DNA from: JBLXBZ01 sp048265185 | GTDB lineage: Bacteria > Pseudomonadota > Alphaproteobacteria > Rhizobiales > Stappiaceae | DNA: 64,000 nucleotides | Direction: 5' to 3' | NCBI GenBank assembly: GCA_048265185.1 | Contig: JBLXBZ010000007.1 | Span: 62,001-126,000 of the forward strand | In this document: positions 7,627 through 16,189 of the stretch, one piece after another | Position numbering within the stretch: the stretch's first letter is position 1 | Layout of the letters: every line of letters starts with the position of its first letter | The notes under the pieces: model-generated | What the model was told of the DNA's origin: nothing | What the model saw: the letters and a program-made list of their open reading frames with translations, nothing else | Database searches by the model: none | Translations under genes and position numbers: made by a program

Positions 7627-8256
7627 ATGGCTGCCAGCTACGAGCTGAAAGCATCGGCACGAGACCGGGTGGGCAAGGGGGCCGCTCGTGCACTACGTCG
7701 CGAAGGTCTTATTCCCGCTGTCATCTATGGTGACAAGAAACCGGCTCTGCCAATTGCGATCCCGCTGAAAGAGACGAACCTGACCCTCCATAAGGGCGGC
7801 TTTCTCACGCACATCGGCATGATCGAGGTTGACGGTAAGAAGCATCAGGTGATCGCCAAGGATTACCAGCTGCATCCCGTACGTGATTTTTTGATGCATG
7901 TGGATTTCCTGCGCGTATCCTCGAACACGTCTTTGACCGTTGATTTGCCAGTTCACTTCCTCAACGAGGAAACCTGCCCTGGCATCAAGAAGGGCGGCGT
8001 GTTGAACATCGTTCGTCACACGGTTGAAGTCACGGTTCCCGCGAACGCGATTCCGGAAGCTCTTGAACTCGACCTTAGCACGGCCCAGCTTGGCGATTCG
8101 CTGCATATTTCCGCAGTAGCCTTGCCAGAAGGTTGCGTCCCGACAATCACCGATCGTGATTTCACAATTGCGACGATCGCGGCTCCCGCCGGTCTGAAAG
8201 ACACGGACGAGGAAGCTGACGAGGCCGGTGAAGCGGCTGCCGAAGCTAAAGAGTGA
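7627..8256 (+). CDS. rplY: 50S ribosomal protein L25/CTC
   Basis: A 209-residue long-form L25 (CTC type): an N-terminal 5S rRNA-binding beta domain (about 1-95, with GKGAARALRREGLIPAVIYG near 18-37) and a C-terminal TL5-like beta domain, ending in an acidic Glu/Ala-rich tail (DTDEEADEAGEAAAEAKE). The ATG at 7627 is chosen over the upstream in-frame ATG because AAGGAGA sits 6 bases before it. It precedes pth in the same direction with a 45-bp gap, which is the standard gene order. Confidence 0.97.
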   Translation: MAASYELKASARDRVGKGAARALRREGLIPAVIYGDKKPALPIAIPLKETNLTLHKGGFLTHIGMIEVDGKKHQVIAKDYQLHPVRDFLMHVDFLRVSSNTSLTVDLPVHFLNEETCPGIKKGGVLNIVRHTVEVTVPANAIPEALELDLSTAQLGDSLHISAVALPEGCVPTITDRDFTIATIAAPAGLKDTDEEADEAGEAAAEAKE

Positions 8257-8301
8257 TCCCTTTATAGGATCTTGCGGTTGCGCTAATTTGGAGGTTCATC
8301 C

Positions 8302-9051
8302 ATGCGACTTATTGTCGGGCTTGGAAATCCTGGGCCGAAATATGAGCGCAACCGCCACAATATCGGCTTTCTCGCGATTGACGCTATCGCGCGTGGTCAC
8401 GTGGAGCTTTCACCGTGGCGCGAACGTTTTCACGCACATGTTAGCGAGGGACGGCTCGGCGGCGAAAAAACGCTGCTTATGAAGCCAACCACCTTTATGA
8501 ACGACTCTGGTCGTGCGGTGGGCGACGCCCTGCGCTTTTATAAAATTTCTCCTGAAGACGTCGTCGTAATTTACGATGAAATGGATTTGCCGCCGGGAAA
8601 ATTTCGCGTGAAAGCCAGCGGCGGACACGGCGGACATAATGGGTTGCGATCCATTTCTGCTCATATTGGCGCCGACTATAGGCGATTGCGCCTTGGCGTC
8701 GGCCATCCCGGACGCAAGGAACTTGTGACCAATTGGGTTTTGGGCGACTTCGCCAAGGCCGATCAAAAATGGCTTACGCCGTTGCTAGACGAAATATCAC
8801 GGCACGCAGCTTTGCTGGCGCGCGGACAAGATAGCCAATTCGCCAATAAGCTGACGCTCGCACTTCGCGCCACTGACGTGGGAAACGGCAAACCCGCAGA
8901 CGCCGAAAAGCCCTTGAAAGGCGCAACCGCGCCTAAAACCGCAAAGAACGCGGACAAGCCAAATAACACACCAGACGCAACCAATTCCCAAGACAGCGCG
9001 AAAGGTCCGCTCGCCGCGGGGCTTTCCAAGCTCTTTGGGTCGAAAGGATAA
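8302..9051 (+). CDS. pth: Peptidyl-tRNA hydrolase with low-complexity C-terminal tail
   Basis: The enzyme frees tRNA from stalled peptidyl-tRNA in the cytosol. The catalytic core (about 1-190) has GLGNPGPKYERNRHNIGF near residues 6-23 with the catalytic His, KPTTFMNDSGRAV around 61-73, and the GGHGGHNGLRSI motif near 110-121. Residues after about 195 are a Lys/Ala/Asp/Asn-rich linker ending in LAAGLSKLFGSKG. The total of 249 residues is longer than the E. coli enzyme (about 194); such tails are frequent in alphaproteobacteria. It lies 5 bases before ychF. Confidence 0.97.
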   Translation: MRLIVGLGNPGPKYERNRHNIGFLAIDAIARGHVELSPWRERFHAHVSEGRLGGEKTLLMKPTTFMNDSGRAVGDALRFYKISPEDVVVIYDEMDLPPGKFRVKASGGHGGHNGLRSISAHIGADYRRLRLGVGHPGRKELVTNWVLGDFAKADQKWLTPLLDEISRHAALLARGQDSQFANKLTLALRATDVGNGKPADAEKPLKGATAPKTAKNADKPNNTPDATNSQDSAKGPLAAGLSKLFGSKG

Positions 9052-9056
9052 TCGCA

Positions 9057-10154
9057 ATGGGTTTCCAATGCGGCATCGTCGGACTGCCTAACGTCGGCAA
9101 GTCGACACTCTTTAACGCCCTGACTAAAACCGCAGCCGCCCAGGCCGCGAATTATCCTTTCTGCACGATCGAGCCAAACACTGGCGACGTCGCCGTGCCG
9201 GACCCGCGTCAGAGCAAAGTGGCGAAGATCGCCGGCTCCGCCAGCATCGTCCCCACCCGGTTGACCTTCGTCGACATCGCTGGACTGGTGCGCGGCGCCT
9301 CCAAAGGCGAAGGCCTTGGCAACCAGTTTCTCGCCACCATTCGCGAAGTGGACGCCATAGCCCATGTTCTGCGCTGCTTTGAAGACGGCGACATTACCCA
9401 CGTCGAAGGCAAGGTGGATCCTATCGCGGATGCGGACACGGTGGAAACCGAACTGATGATCGCCGACATGGACAGCCTTGAGCGGCGGATCGCGCCTTTG
9501 CGCAAAAAGGCTTCTTCCGGCGACAAAGAGGCCAAGACGCAATTGCCGGTGATGGAAGGCGCTCTGGCGCTGCTTAAAGACGGCAAGCCCGCGCGTCTTC
9601 TGGAGACGACGCCCGATGAAGCGGAAATTCTCAAAAACCTGAACCTGCTCACTTCCAAGCCGGTTCTTTACGTATGCAATGTCGAAGAAGCCTCGGCGGC
9701 GACAGGCAACGCCTTGTCTGAAAAAGTCGCGGAAAAAGCCAAGGCGGAAGGCGCGGCCTTCGTGGTCATTTCCGCCGCGATTGAATCAGAGATCGCTCAG
9801 CTTGAAGCTGAAGAACAGGCCGAATTCATGGAGACCATGGGACTTGAAGAGCCCGGCCTCGACCGTCTCATCCGCGCCGGATACGACTTGCTCGGATTGA
9901 TAACCTATTTCACCGCCGGGCCGAAGGAAACACGCGCTTGGACCATTGTCGCCGGAACGAAAGCGCCGGCGGCCGCAGGCGTCATTCACACGGACTTTGA
10001 ACGCGGCTTCATCCGCGCGCAGACCATTGGCTATGAGGATTACGTCACTTTGGGCGGCGAAGGCCCCGCAAAGGAAGCTGGCAAAGCGCGTGACGAAGGC
10101 AAGGAATATATCGTCAAGGACGGCGACATACTCCTGTTCAAATTCAACGTCTGA
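9057..10154 (+). CDS. ychF: Redox-regulated ATPase YchF (Obg family)
   Basis: A 365-residue P-loop ATPase of the Obg family. G1 is GLPNVGKSTLFNAL near residues 8-21, the switch/G3 region DIAGLVRGASKGEGLGNQFL around 75-94, and the non-canonical G4 region (NVEE, in LYVCNVEEAS) explains the ATP preference of the family. A helical coiled-coil domain and a C-terminal TGS domain (TAGPKETRAWTI onwards) follow. It binds ribosomes and is linked to stress responses. It follows pth by 5 bases, and an 11-bp stem-loop lies just behind it. Confidence 0.97.
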   Translation: MGFQCGIVGLPNVGKSTLFNALTKTAAAQAANYPFCTIEPNTGDVAVPDPRQSKVAKIAGSASIVPTRLTFVDIAGLVRGASKGEGLGNQFLATIREVDAIAHVLRCFEDGDITHVEGKVDPIADADTVETELMIADMDSLERRIAPLRKKASSGDKEAKTQLPVMEGALALLKDGKPARLLETTPDEAEILKNLNLLTSKPVLYVCNVEEASAATGNALSEKVAEKAKAEGAAFVVISAAIESEIAQLEAEEQAEFMETMGLEEPGLDRLIRAGYDLLGLITYFTAGPKETRAWTIVAGTKAPAAAGVIHTDFERGFIRAQTIGYEDYVTLGGEGPAKEAGKARDEGKEYIVKDGDILLFKFNV

Positions 10155-10170
10155 CATGCGCGTTTAATTG

Positions 10171-10201
10171 GAGAGATCTGCATTGAAATCGCAGATCTCT
10201 C
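10171..10201 (+). terminator. 11-bp perfect stem-loop after ychF
   Basis: GAGAGATCTGC and GCAGATCTCTC form a perfect 11-bp inverted repeat with a 9-base loop, starting 16 bases after the ychF stop. No U-run follows. It may end the pth-ychF transcript or insulate the MaoC genes behind it. Confidence 0.5.
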
Positions 10202-10236
10202 TCGACATTAAGCCGGCGCCCGCCTTAAATACGCCT

Positions 10237-10695
10237 ATGGCATCTTTTAGATATTTTGAAGACTTCCGCCAAGGGGAGCACATTTCTCTCGGCGAGAAGA
10301 TCGTGACCCGCGACGAAATCATCGCGTTCGCGCAGGAGTTCGACCCCCAGCCGTTTCATCTCGATGAAGAAGCCGGCGCGGCCTCCATGCTGGGCGCTCT
10401 TTCGGCCTCTGGCTGGCATACGGCGGCCGTGCTTATGCGCCTTCTATGCGACAACCTTCTGCTACAGAGCAGCTGCATGGGCGCGCCGGGCGTTGATCAT
10501 CTCAAATGGATGCGCCCCGTGCACGCAGGCGACCGTCTGAGCGCAAGCATGGAAGTGCTGGAGACGCGCGCATTACGTTCTCGCCCCGAACTTGGCGTGA
10601 TCAAGGTTCGGCTTCAGCTGGTCAATCAAGATGGCCTGCAGGTGTTAGATCAAGAAAACTCAATCCTGTTCGGTAGAAAAGCGGTAGCGGTATGA
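10237..10695 (+). CDS. MaoC-type dehydratase, first of a pair
   Basis: A 152-residue single hot-dog-fold protein. The hydratase motif is visible: DEIIAFAQEFDPQPFHLDEE near residues 26-45 carries the catalytic Asp and His, followed by ASGWHTAAVLMRL. Members of this family hydrate enoyl-CoA or related thioesters. I choose ATG 10237 (MASFRYFEDF) because the upstream TTG frame would run through the ychF terminator hairpin. Its stop overlaps the next gene's ATG (ATGA), so the two subunits are probably made together and may form a heteromer. Confidence 0.85.
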   Translation: MASFRYFEDFRQGEHISLGEKIVTRDEIIAFAQEFDPQPFHLDEEAGAASMLGALSASGWHTAAVLMRLLCDNLLLQSSCMGAPGVDHLKWMRPVHAGDRLSASMEVLETRALRSRPELGVIKVRLQLVNQDGLQVLDQENSILFGRKAVAV

Positions 10696-11165
10696 ATTTT
10701 TTCGAAGAGCTGGAGATCGGCGAACGCCTTGAGCTCGGTGATTGGACATTCACGTCACAAGAGATTATCGCTTTCGCCGAAAAATATGATCCGCAACGCT
10801 TTCACCTCAGCGACGAAGCCGCGCGGGAAACTCATTTCGGCGCTCTTTGCGCCTCAGGCTGGCATACAGCGGCCATATGGATGAAACTCATGGTGGCCTA
10901 TGTGGAGCGGGAAACTGCGGCCGTCGCCAGCGGCGCGTCCGCCGCGCGCCTTGGTCCCTCCCCCGGTTTTGACAACCTCAAATGGCTAAAACCCGTATTC
11001 GCCGGCGACACCATAAGCTACAGCTCGACTTTAACCGGGAAACGGCTCAGTAAATCCCGACCGGGCTGGGGCTTGCTGACCCATTTGAATGAGGGAACAA
11101 ACCAAAACGGAACGAAAGTGTTCTCTTTTGAAGGCCGCGTATTTATAGAATGCGCTCCTTCTTGA
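10692..11165 (+). CDS. MaoC-type dehydratase, second of a pair
   Basis: A 157-residue paralogue of the preceding gene. The same motif is intact (EIIAFAEKYDPQRFHLSDEA near residues 24-43, then CASGWHTAAIWMKL), and GFDNLKWLKPVFAGD matches the downstream HLKWMRPVHAGD of its neighbour. It starts within the previous stop codon. Two tandem MaoC genes after ychF are a recurrent alphaproteobacterial arrangement. Substrate unknown; a short hydroxyacyl-CoA or enoyl-CoA step is inferred from the family. Confidence 0.87.
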   Translation: MNFFEELEIGERLELGDWTFTSQEIIAFAEKYDPQRFHLSDEAARETHFGALCASGWHTAAIWMKLMVAYVERETAAVASGASAARLGPSPGFDNLKWLKPVFAGDTISYSSTLTGKRLSKSRPGWGLLTHLNEGTNQNGTKVFSFEGRVFIECAPS

Positions 11166-11246
11166 CGCCCAAAATCAGCGCCTCAAAGGTTTCATTCTCC
11201 CCCCCCCGCCAGCGAAAACGGGCTCCATAGACGAGAGAGGTTTTCC

Positions 11247-11726
11247 TCATGTTTCGCGCGAGAACACGATCTCATCACGGATGGGAATGCCATAATCTCC
11301 CGTAAGTGGAATTTCCGGCTTCAGGATTCGTTCTTTATCGATAACGCCCTGCACCACCTTCTCGAAACGAAACCCCCGGCGCTGGTAAAAGCGAAAAGCG
11401 TCCAGATTGTCGTTCGACGTTCGCACCATCAATCGTTTGACGCCAGCCTCGCGGGCCGAAACGGAAACAGCGTTCAACAGCAACGTTCCAGTTCCAGCCC
11501 AGCGTTTCAAGGAATCCAGCGTGAGGATCTCCCACTCGCCGGGGCGCTTGATCAAAGTCACCATGCCTACGAGTTCTTCATTCGACCAAGCGAGAAATCC
11601 GGGCAACCTTGACCCGTCGATCATCTCGCCATCAATCAAAATCTCCGGACTCGTCCAACGCTCGGTTAGAAATGCGCTCACCGCACCATGATCTTTATCT
11701 TCTGTCGCTCGAATGAATATGCTCAT
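11247..11726 (-). CDS. GNAT-family N-acetyltransferase
   Basis: A 159-residue protein starting MSIFIRATEDKDHGAV with the acetyl-CoA-binding region LKRWAGTGTLLLNAVSVSAREAGVKRLMV in the middle and FRFYQRRGFRFE near the end, typical of GNAT. The ATG at 11726 is preceded by GGGAGA at a good distance and is preferred to a GTG 15 bases upstream that overlaps bluB. It directly follows bluB in the same direction, so they may share a transcript. Substrate unknown. Confidence 0.82.
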   Translation of the reverse strand: MSIFIRATEDKDHGAVSAFLTERWTSPEILIDGEMIDGSRLPGFLAWSNEELVGMVTLIKRPGEWEILTLDSLKRWAGTGTLLLNAVSVSAREAGVKRLMVRTSNDNLDAFRFYQRRGFRFEKVVQGVIDKERILKPEIPLTGDYGIPIRDEIVFSRET

Positions 11727-11737
11727 ATAATCTCCCT

Positions 11738-12397
11738 TCACCGTCTGAACACACGCTGAGAAAGCGACGTTCGCTCCTGCCAGGACAAGCGCTCCAACTC
11801 CGGGTCACTATGCTCCTCAACCGGATATCCAAGACATAAATAAGCAATGAGCTTCCAGTCTTTAGGAACCCCCAGCTCATCAGTCGCCCGAACAGGGTCA
11901 AGAATGGAGACCCATCCAACGCCAATCCCCATGACCCGGGCCGCCAACCATAGCGTATGAATCGAGCAAACGACAGAATAAGAAACAGTCTCATTCATTG
12001 TTCGCCGCCCGAGGCCATGTCCTTGCGACGGCTCATTCACACAAAAAACAGCCAGATGAACAGGCGCCTCCTGTAAGCCAGCCAACTTCAAATGCGCATA
12101 ACAATGCGCCTTCTCGCCTGAATATTGCGCGAGGGCGTCGCGGTTGGCGGTTTCGAAGTTAGCGATGATTTGCGTCCGCCGATTTGCGGACTCCACCTGC
12201 ACGAATCGCCAAGGCTGACAATTTCCAACCGAAGGGGCTTTATCCGCCAACTTCAAAAGGCGTTCCATCACGTCAGATGGCAACGGGTCAGGCTTGAAAC
12301 GCCGTACATCCCGCCGCCAAATAAGTAACTGCTCAAATTGAGCGAGAAACGGGTCCGCGAAGACAGGCGCCGCAGGCCCATTCCGCCTCGTCCCCAT
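11738..12397 (-). CDS. bluB: 5,6-dimethylbenzimidazole synthase
   Basis: A 219-residue flavin-destructase of the nitroreductase superfamily that fragments reduced FMN to make the lower ligand of vitamin B12. BluB-specific features are present: RRDVRRFKPDPLP near residues 28-40 (with the key Asp), the lid region GLGRRTMNETVSYSVVCSIHT around 128-148, and GVGWVSILDP near 159-168 carrying the family Ser. No other cobalamin gene is visible in the window. It is upstream of a GNAT gene and downstream of apt on the same strand. Confidence 0.93.
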   Translation of the reverse strand: MGTRRNGPAAPVFADPFLAQFEQLLIWRRDVRRFKPDPLPSDVMERLLKLADKAPSVGNCQPWRFVQVESANRRTQIIANFETANRDALAQYSGEKAHCYAHLKLAGLQEAPVHLAVFCVNEPSQGHGLGRRTMNETVSYSVVCSIHTLWLAARVMGIGVGWVSILDPVRATDELGVPKDWKLIAYLCLGYPVEEHSDPELERLSWQERTSLSQRVFRR

Positions 12398-12409
12398 CAG
12401 AGCTTCCCC

Positions 12410-12961
12410 TCAATGGCCTTCAAACGACACCAAAGTGCGCACAGGCACATCCAAAGCCTCCAGTTTTTTACGCCCGCCGAGATCTGGCAGATCAATGATG
12501 AAACACGCCGCAACAATCTGCGCCTCCATCTGGCGCAGCAATTTCACCGCCGCCTCCGCCGTTCCTCCGGTGGCGATCAGATCATCGACAAGAATGACTT
12601 TCTCCCCCGGAGCAATGGCGTCCTTGTGCATTTCCATTTCATCCAAGCCATATTCCAACGAATAAGCGACCCGGACAGTTTCATGGGGCAGCTTGCCTTT
12701 TTTGCGGATGGGAACGAAGCCCGCTGACAGTTGGTGCGCCACCGCGCCGCCTAGAATGAACCCGCGAGCTTCAATGCCGGCGATCTGATCGACCTTATAA
12801 CCCGCCCATGGCTGAACTAGCGCGTCAACCGCACGGCGAAAGGCCCGCGCATCGCCAAGCAAAGTGGTGATGTCGCGAAACAAAATTCCCGGCTTAGGAT
12901 AATCGGGAATCGTGCGAATTGATTTCAGGAGCTCATCAGAAACTGTTTCGATAACAGGCAT
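12410..12961 (-). CDS. apt: Adenine phosphoribosyltransferase
   Basis: A 183-residue purine-salvage enzyme converting adenine and PRPP to AMP. It shows IRTIPDYPKPGILFRDITTLLGD near residues 15-37, AGIEARGFILGGAVA around 61-75 and the PRPP loop VILVDDLIATGGTAEAAVKLL near 123-143. I use the ATG at 12961 (MPVIETVSDELL); the longer in-frame start is not supported by the family length. It lies next to mtnP, so the adenine released by the MTA pathway can be reused, and together they precede bluB. Confidence 0.96.
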   Translation of the reverse strand: MPVIETVSDELLKSIRTIPDYPKPGILFRDITTLLGDARAFRRAVDALVQPWAGYKVDQIAGIEARGFILGGAVAHQLSAGFVPIRKKGKLPHETVRVAYSLEYGLDEMEMHKDAIAPGEKVILVDDLIATGGTAEAAVKLLRQMEAQIVAACFIIDLPDLGGRKKLEALDVPVRTLVSFEGH

Positions 12962-12992
12962 TTTCAAACTTCCAGTTCTCGTAGATTTAGCG

Positions 12993-13868
12993 TCAACGAC
13001 CAAGAACACGGCCAGCGACCGCATCCAGCTTCGCCATAAGCGCCGGGTCGCGCGCCTCAGGCGCCGTCATCAGCGCATATTCCAACGCCGTGTCGGAGCC
13101 AATGAGACATGGCTCCGTCTCCCGGGGAAGGTCGCGCGCCAAACGCGCGATCAAGGCCTGCGCATTCTCTCGATTCTCATGTAAGGTCCGAATAATCGCC
13201 TGAATGTCCACGGCGCCGTGATCAGGGTGCCAACTATCATAATCGGTGACCATGGCGACGGTGGCGTAACAAATCTCCGCTTCGCGAGCGAGCTTGGCCT
13301 CCGGCATATTGGTCATGCCGATAACGTCGCAACCCCAAGAACGATAGAGACGGCTTTCCGCCAGCGAGGAGAATTGCGGCCCTTCCATGGCCAGATAGGT
13401 TCCACCGCGATGGCAGCTCAGTCCTTGCGCGCGCGCCGCCGCCTCCACATGGCTCACCAACCCCGGGCTCACCGGTTCAGCCATAGACACATGAGCGACA
13501 CAGCCTTTGCCGAAGAAGCTTTTCTCGCGCGCAAAGGTGCGGTCGATAAACTGATCCACCAGAACGAATGTTCCCGGCGCATATTCCTCCTTCAAGGAGC
13601 CGCAAGCGGAAACAGAAACCAACGACGTGACCCCGCAACGCTTCATCACGTCTATATTGGCGCGATAGTTAATATCGGAAGGCGCAAACTTGTGCCCCCG
13701 GCCATGGCGGGGCAAGAACACCACTTTCAACCCGTCTATCGAACCAATCCGAACAGCGTCTGACGCTTCACCCCAAGGGCTTTCCACGGAGCGCCACTGC
13801 GCCCCCTCAAGGCCGGGCAAGTCATAAACGCCAGACCCGCCTATAATCCCCAAAACAGCCGTCGCCAT
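12993..13868 (-). CDS. mtnP: S-methyl-5'-thioadenosine phosphorylase
   Basis: A 291-residue enzyme splitting 5'-methylthioadenosine to adenine and methylthioribose 1-phosphate. Hallmarks are LGIIGGSGVYDLPGLE at the N-terminus, LPRHGRGHKFAPSDINYRAN near 52-71 and YLAMEGPQFSSLAESRLYRSWGCDVIGMTNMPEAKLARE in the middle, the MTAP subgroup pattern. The start at 13868 has GGAGG four bases upstream. apt follows on the same strand, so both likely share a transcript. Confidence 0.96.
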   Translation of the reverse strand: MATAVLGIIGGSGVYDLPGLEGAQWRSVESPWGEASDAVRIGSIDGLKVVFLPRHGRGHKFAPSDINYRANIDVMKRCGVTSLVSVSACGSLKEEYAPGTFVLVDQFIDRTFAREKSFFGKGCVAHVSMAEPVSPGLVSHVEAAARAQGLSCHRGGTYLAMEGPQFSSLAESRLYRSWGCDVIGMTNMPEAKLAREAEICYATVAMVTDYDSWHPDHGAVDIQAIIRTLHENRENAQALIARLARDLPRETEPCLIGSDTALEYALMTAPEARDPALMAKLDAVAGRVLGR

Positions 13869-13961
13869 ATCGCCTCCATAGATACCTAAAACCAACTTAA
13901 CTTTTCACGCGGTCAATAAAAAGACCGCGTTTTGTCCAAGCTATGTAAAACGTACAACATC

Positions 13962-13990
13962 AAAAAAGCCGCCGGGAATTCCCGACGGCC
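13962..13990 (-). terminator. Rho-independent terminator of the petABC operon
   Basis: Read on the minus strand, GGCCGTCGGGAATTCCCGGCGGC forms a strong hairpin directly followed by six T residues. It sits 30 bases after the petC stop, so it ends the cytochrome bc1 transcript. Confidence 0.9.
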
Positions 13991-14019
13991 TATTTATCAA
14001 GACATATGAAGACAAACGA

Positions 14020-14862
14020 TCAATGTTCGACGTTGCGCCACAACTTCTTCTTCGTGAAGTAGAGCAACCCGGCGAAAACCGCGAGAAAGATGATGACCCG
14101 GAAGCCAATTTTCTTTCGCTCTTCCAGATGCGGCTCAGCAGCCCACATCATGAACGCCGCAATATCTCGGGCATATTGATCCACCGTCATCGGCGTGCCG
14201 TCTGTGTATTCAACCAGCTCTTCCGACAAAGGCGGAGCCATGCCAATAGCGTTGCCGGCGAGAAAGGCGTGGTTGTAATATTTTCCCTGCGGCACCTGTA
14301 CGTCTTCCGGAACCTCTTCGCTATATCCGGTCAACAGGGCGTAGATATAATCCGGCCCTTGTTCCTGATATTGGGTGAAGGCGTCAAAGACGAACCAAGG
14401 GAAGCCTCGGTGCGCCGCGCGGGCTTTTGCGAGCAAGGAAAAGTCAGGCGGATAAGCGCCGCCGTTTGACGCGCGCGCCGCCTGCTCGTTCGGGAAAGGA
14501 GACGGAAAACGGTCCGCGAGAATCGCGGGGCGTTCAAACATGTCTCCGTCGTCATTCGGACCGTCAATCACCGTGTAGTCGGATGCGATCGTTTTCGCCT
14601 GCTCTTCCGTAAAGCCGAGACCGCCGGGCTGAGCGAGATTGCGAAACGCGACAAACTTCAACGAGTGGCAGGAAGCGCAAACCTCTTGATAGATTTTAAA
14701 GCCACGCTGTACCTGCGCCCGATCATATGTGCCGAAAGGTCCGGCGAATGACCATTCTTGTCGTTCGATATGCGGCGCTTCACCAGCTGCGAACGCCGGA
14801 GCGGCGATCGCAAGACCAGCAAGAGCAACAAGTGCACGAACGGTTTTGACCATGGTTTTCAT
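14020..14862 (-). CDS. petC: Cytochrome c1, bc1 complex subunit
   Basis: A 280-residue periplasm-facing, membrane-anchored cytochrome of the quinol:cytochrome c oxidoreductase. A Sec-type signal (VRALVALAGLAIAAPAFAAG) precedes the mature part; heme is bound by CASCHSLK, and the distal Met ligand lies in the GNAIGMAPPLSEELVEY region. The C-terminal anchor is VIIFLAVFAGLLYFTKKKLW. The start at 14862 (MKTMVKTV) gives a sensible signal; a longer frame extending into petB does not. It is last in petA-petB-petC and is followed by a strong terminator. Confidence 0.96.
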   Translation of the reverse strand: MKTMVKTVRALVALAGLAIAAPAFAAGEAPHIERQEWSFAGPFGTYDRAQVQRGFKIYQEVCASCHSLKFVAFRNLAQPGGLGFTEEQAKTIASDYTVIDGPNDDGDMFERPAILADRFPSPFPNEQAARASNGGAYPPDFSLLAKARAAHRGFPWFVFDAFTQYQEQGPDYIYALLTGYSEEVPEDVQVPQGKYYNHAFLAGNAIGMAPPLSEELVEYTDGTPMTVDQYARDIAAFMMWAAEPHLEERKKIGFRVIIFLAVFAGLLYFTKKKLWRNVEH

Positions 14863-14890
14863 TTCTTGCAAACTCCGATCTCGTTCGTAC

Positions 14891-16162
14891 TCAAGCTTGA
14901 GTCTCAGGCGCAGACACCGCGCCCGCCGGTTTTCCACTTCCGGATTTGGCCAGAACCGCTTCCGAAATGGACTCAGGCAACGCCTTCGGCGTTTCAAGGA
15001 ACCCGAGAAGCGGCAAAATGACTAGGAAATGCGCGAAGTAATACACTGTGCAAATTCGTGACAGAATCACATAGACGCCTTCCGCCGGCATTGCTCCCAA
15101 GTACCCCAGCGCAACGCAGTTCAGCGCGAAGATCCAGAAGAACTGCCGGAATATTGGCCGGAACGTTCCTGAACGCACTTTCGACGTGTCTAGCCATGGC
15201 AAGACAAACAGCACCGCAATCGCGCCGAACATCGCCAGAACGCCGCCGAGCTTGTCGGGAACGGCGCGCAGAATCGCGTAGAAGGGCAGGAAGTACCATT
15301 CAGGAACGATATGCGCCGGCGTCACCAGAGGATTGGCTTCAATGTAATTATCCGCATGGCCCATATAGTTCGGCACATAGAAAGCAAACCACGAAAAGAA
15401 GATCAGGAACACGATGATCGCGAACAAATCCTTGATCGTATAATAAGGATGGAACGGAACAGTGTCCTGTTTGCTCTTCGGATTAACGCCCGTCGGGTTG
15501 TTGTTGCCGCTGGTGTGGAAAGCCCACACGTGCAAAATCACAACGCCAAAAATCATGAACGGCAGCAAATAATGCAGTGAGAAGAAACGGTTCAGCGTTG
15601 GGTTATCAACGGCGAAGCCGCCCCAGAGCCATGTGCGGATCGCCTCGCCCACAAGCGGGATGGCCGAAAACAGATTGGTGATGACCGTCGCGCCCCAGAA
15701 AGACATCTGTCCCCATGGAAGAACATATCCCATGAAGGCCGTTCCCATCATGATCAAAAAGATGATCACGCCCAGGATCCACGAAATTTCGCGAGGCGCC
15801 TTGTATGAGCCGTAATAAAATCCGCGGAAAATGTGAATATAGACGGCGATAAAGAACATAGACGCGCCGTTGGCGTGCAGGTAACGCAGCATCCAGCCAA
15901 AGTTCACATCGCGCATGATGTGCTCAACCGACGCGAAGGCCGCTCCAGTGCTCGGCGTGTAGTGCATCACCAGAACAACGCCGGTCAAGATTTGCGCAAC
16001 CAGCATGAACGCCAGAATTCCACCGAAAGTCCACCAGTAATTCAGGTTCTTCGGTGTCGGAAAGTCCACGAATGAGCCGCGGACGAGAGAAATAACGGGC
16101 AGACGCGATTCAAGCCATTTGGCGGGGGCGCTCTGCGGTACATAATTTGAATGTCCAGCCAT
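14891..16162 (-). CDS. petB: Cytochrome b, bc1 complex subunit
   Basis: A 423-residue integral membrane protein with about eight helices holding hemes bL and bH. Visible marks are RYLHANGASMFFIAVYIHIFRGFYYGSY (first heme His pair region), GYVLPWGQMSFWGATVITN, HYLLPFMIFGVVILHVWAFH and the Qo-site PEWYFLPFYAILR. Length equals that of full cytochrome b including the eighth helix. It is 27 bases behind petA and 28 before petC, as in a single fbc/pet operon. Confidence 0.98.
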   Translation of the reverse strand: MAGHSNYVPQSAPAKWLESRLPVISLVRGSFVDFPTPKNLNYWWTFGGILAFMLVAQILTGVVLVMHYTPSTGAAFASVEHIMRDVNFGWMLRYLHANGASMFFIAVYIHIFRGFYYGSYKAPREISWILGVIIFLIMMGTAFMGYVLPWGQMSFWGATVITNLFSAIPLVGEAIRTWLWGGFAVDNPTLNRFFSLHYLLPFMIFGVVILHVWAFHTSGNNNPTGVNPKSKQDTVPFHPYYTIKDLFAIIVFLIFFSWFAFYVPNYMGHADNYIEANPLVTPAHIVPEWYFLPFYAILRAVPDKLGGVLAMFGAIAVLFVLPWLDTSKVRSGTFRPIFRQFFWIFALNCVALGYLGAMPAEGVYVILSRICTVYYFAHFLVILPLLGFLETPKALPESISEAVLAKSGSGKPAGAVSAPETQA

Positions 16163-16189
16163 GGGCTGTCTCCTGAGCCTGATGAAGCC

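Noticed and set aside
8763..9542. 259-codon frame antisense to pth and ychF
   Set aside because: Lies opposite two certain genes, is His/Gly/Arg-rich as expected for the reverse frame of GC-rich coding DNA and has no family features.
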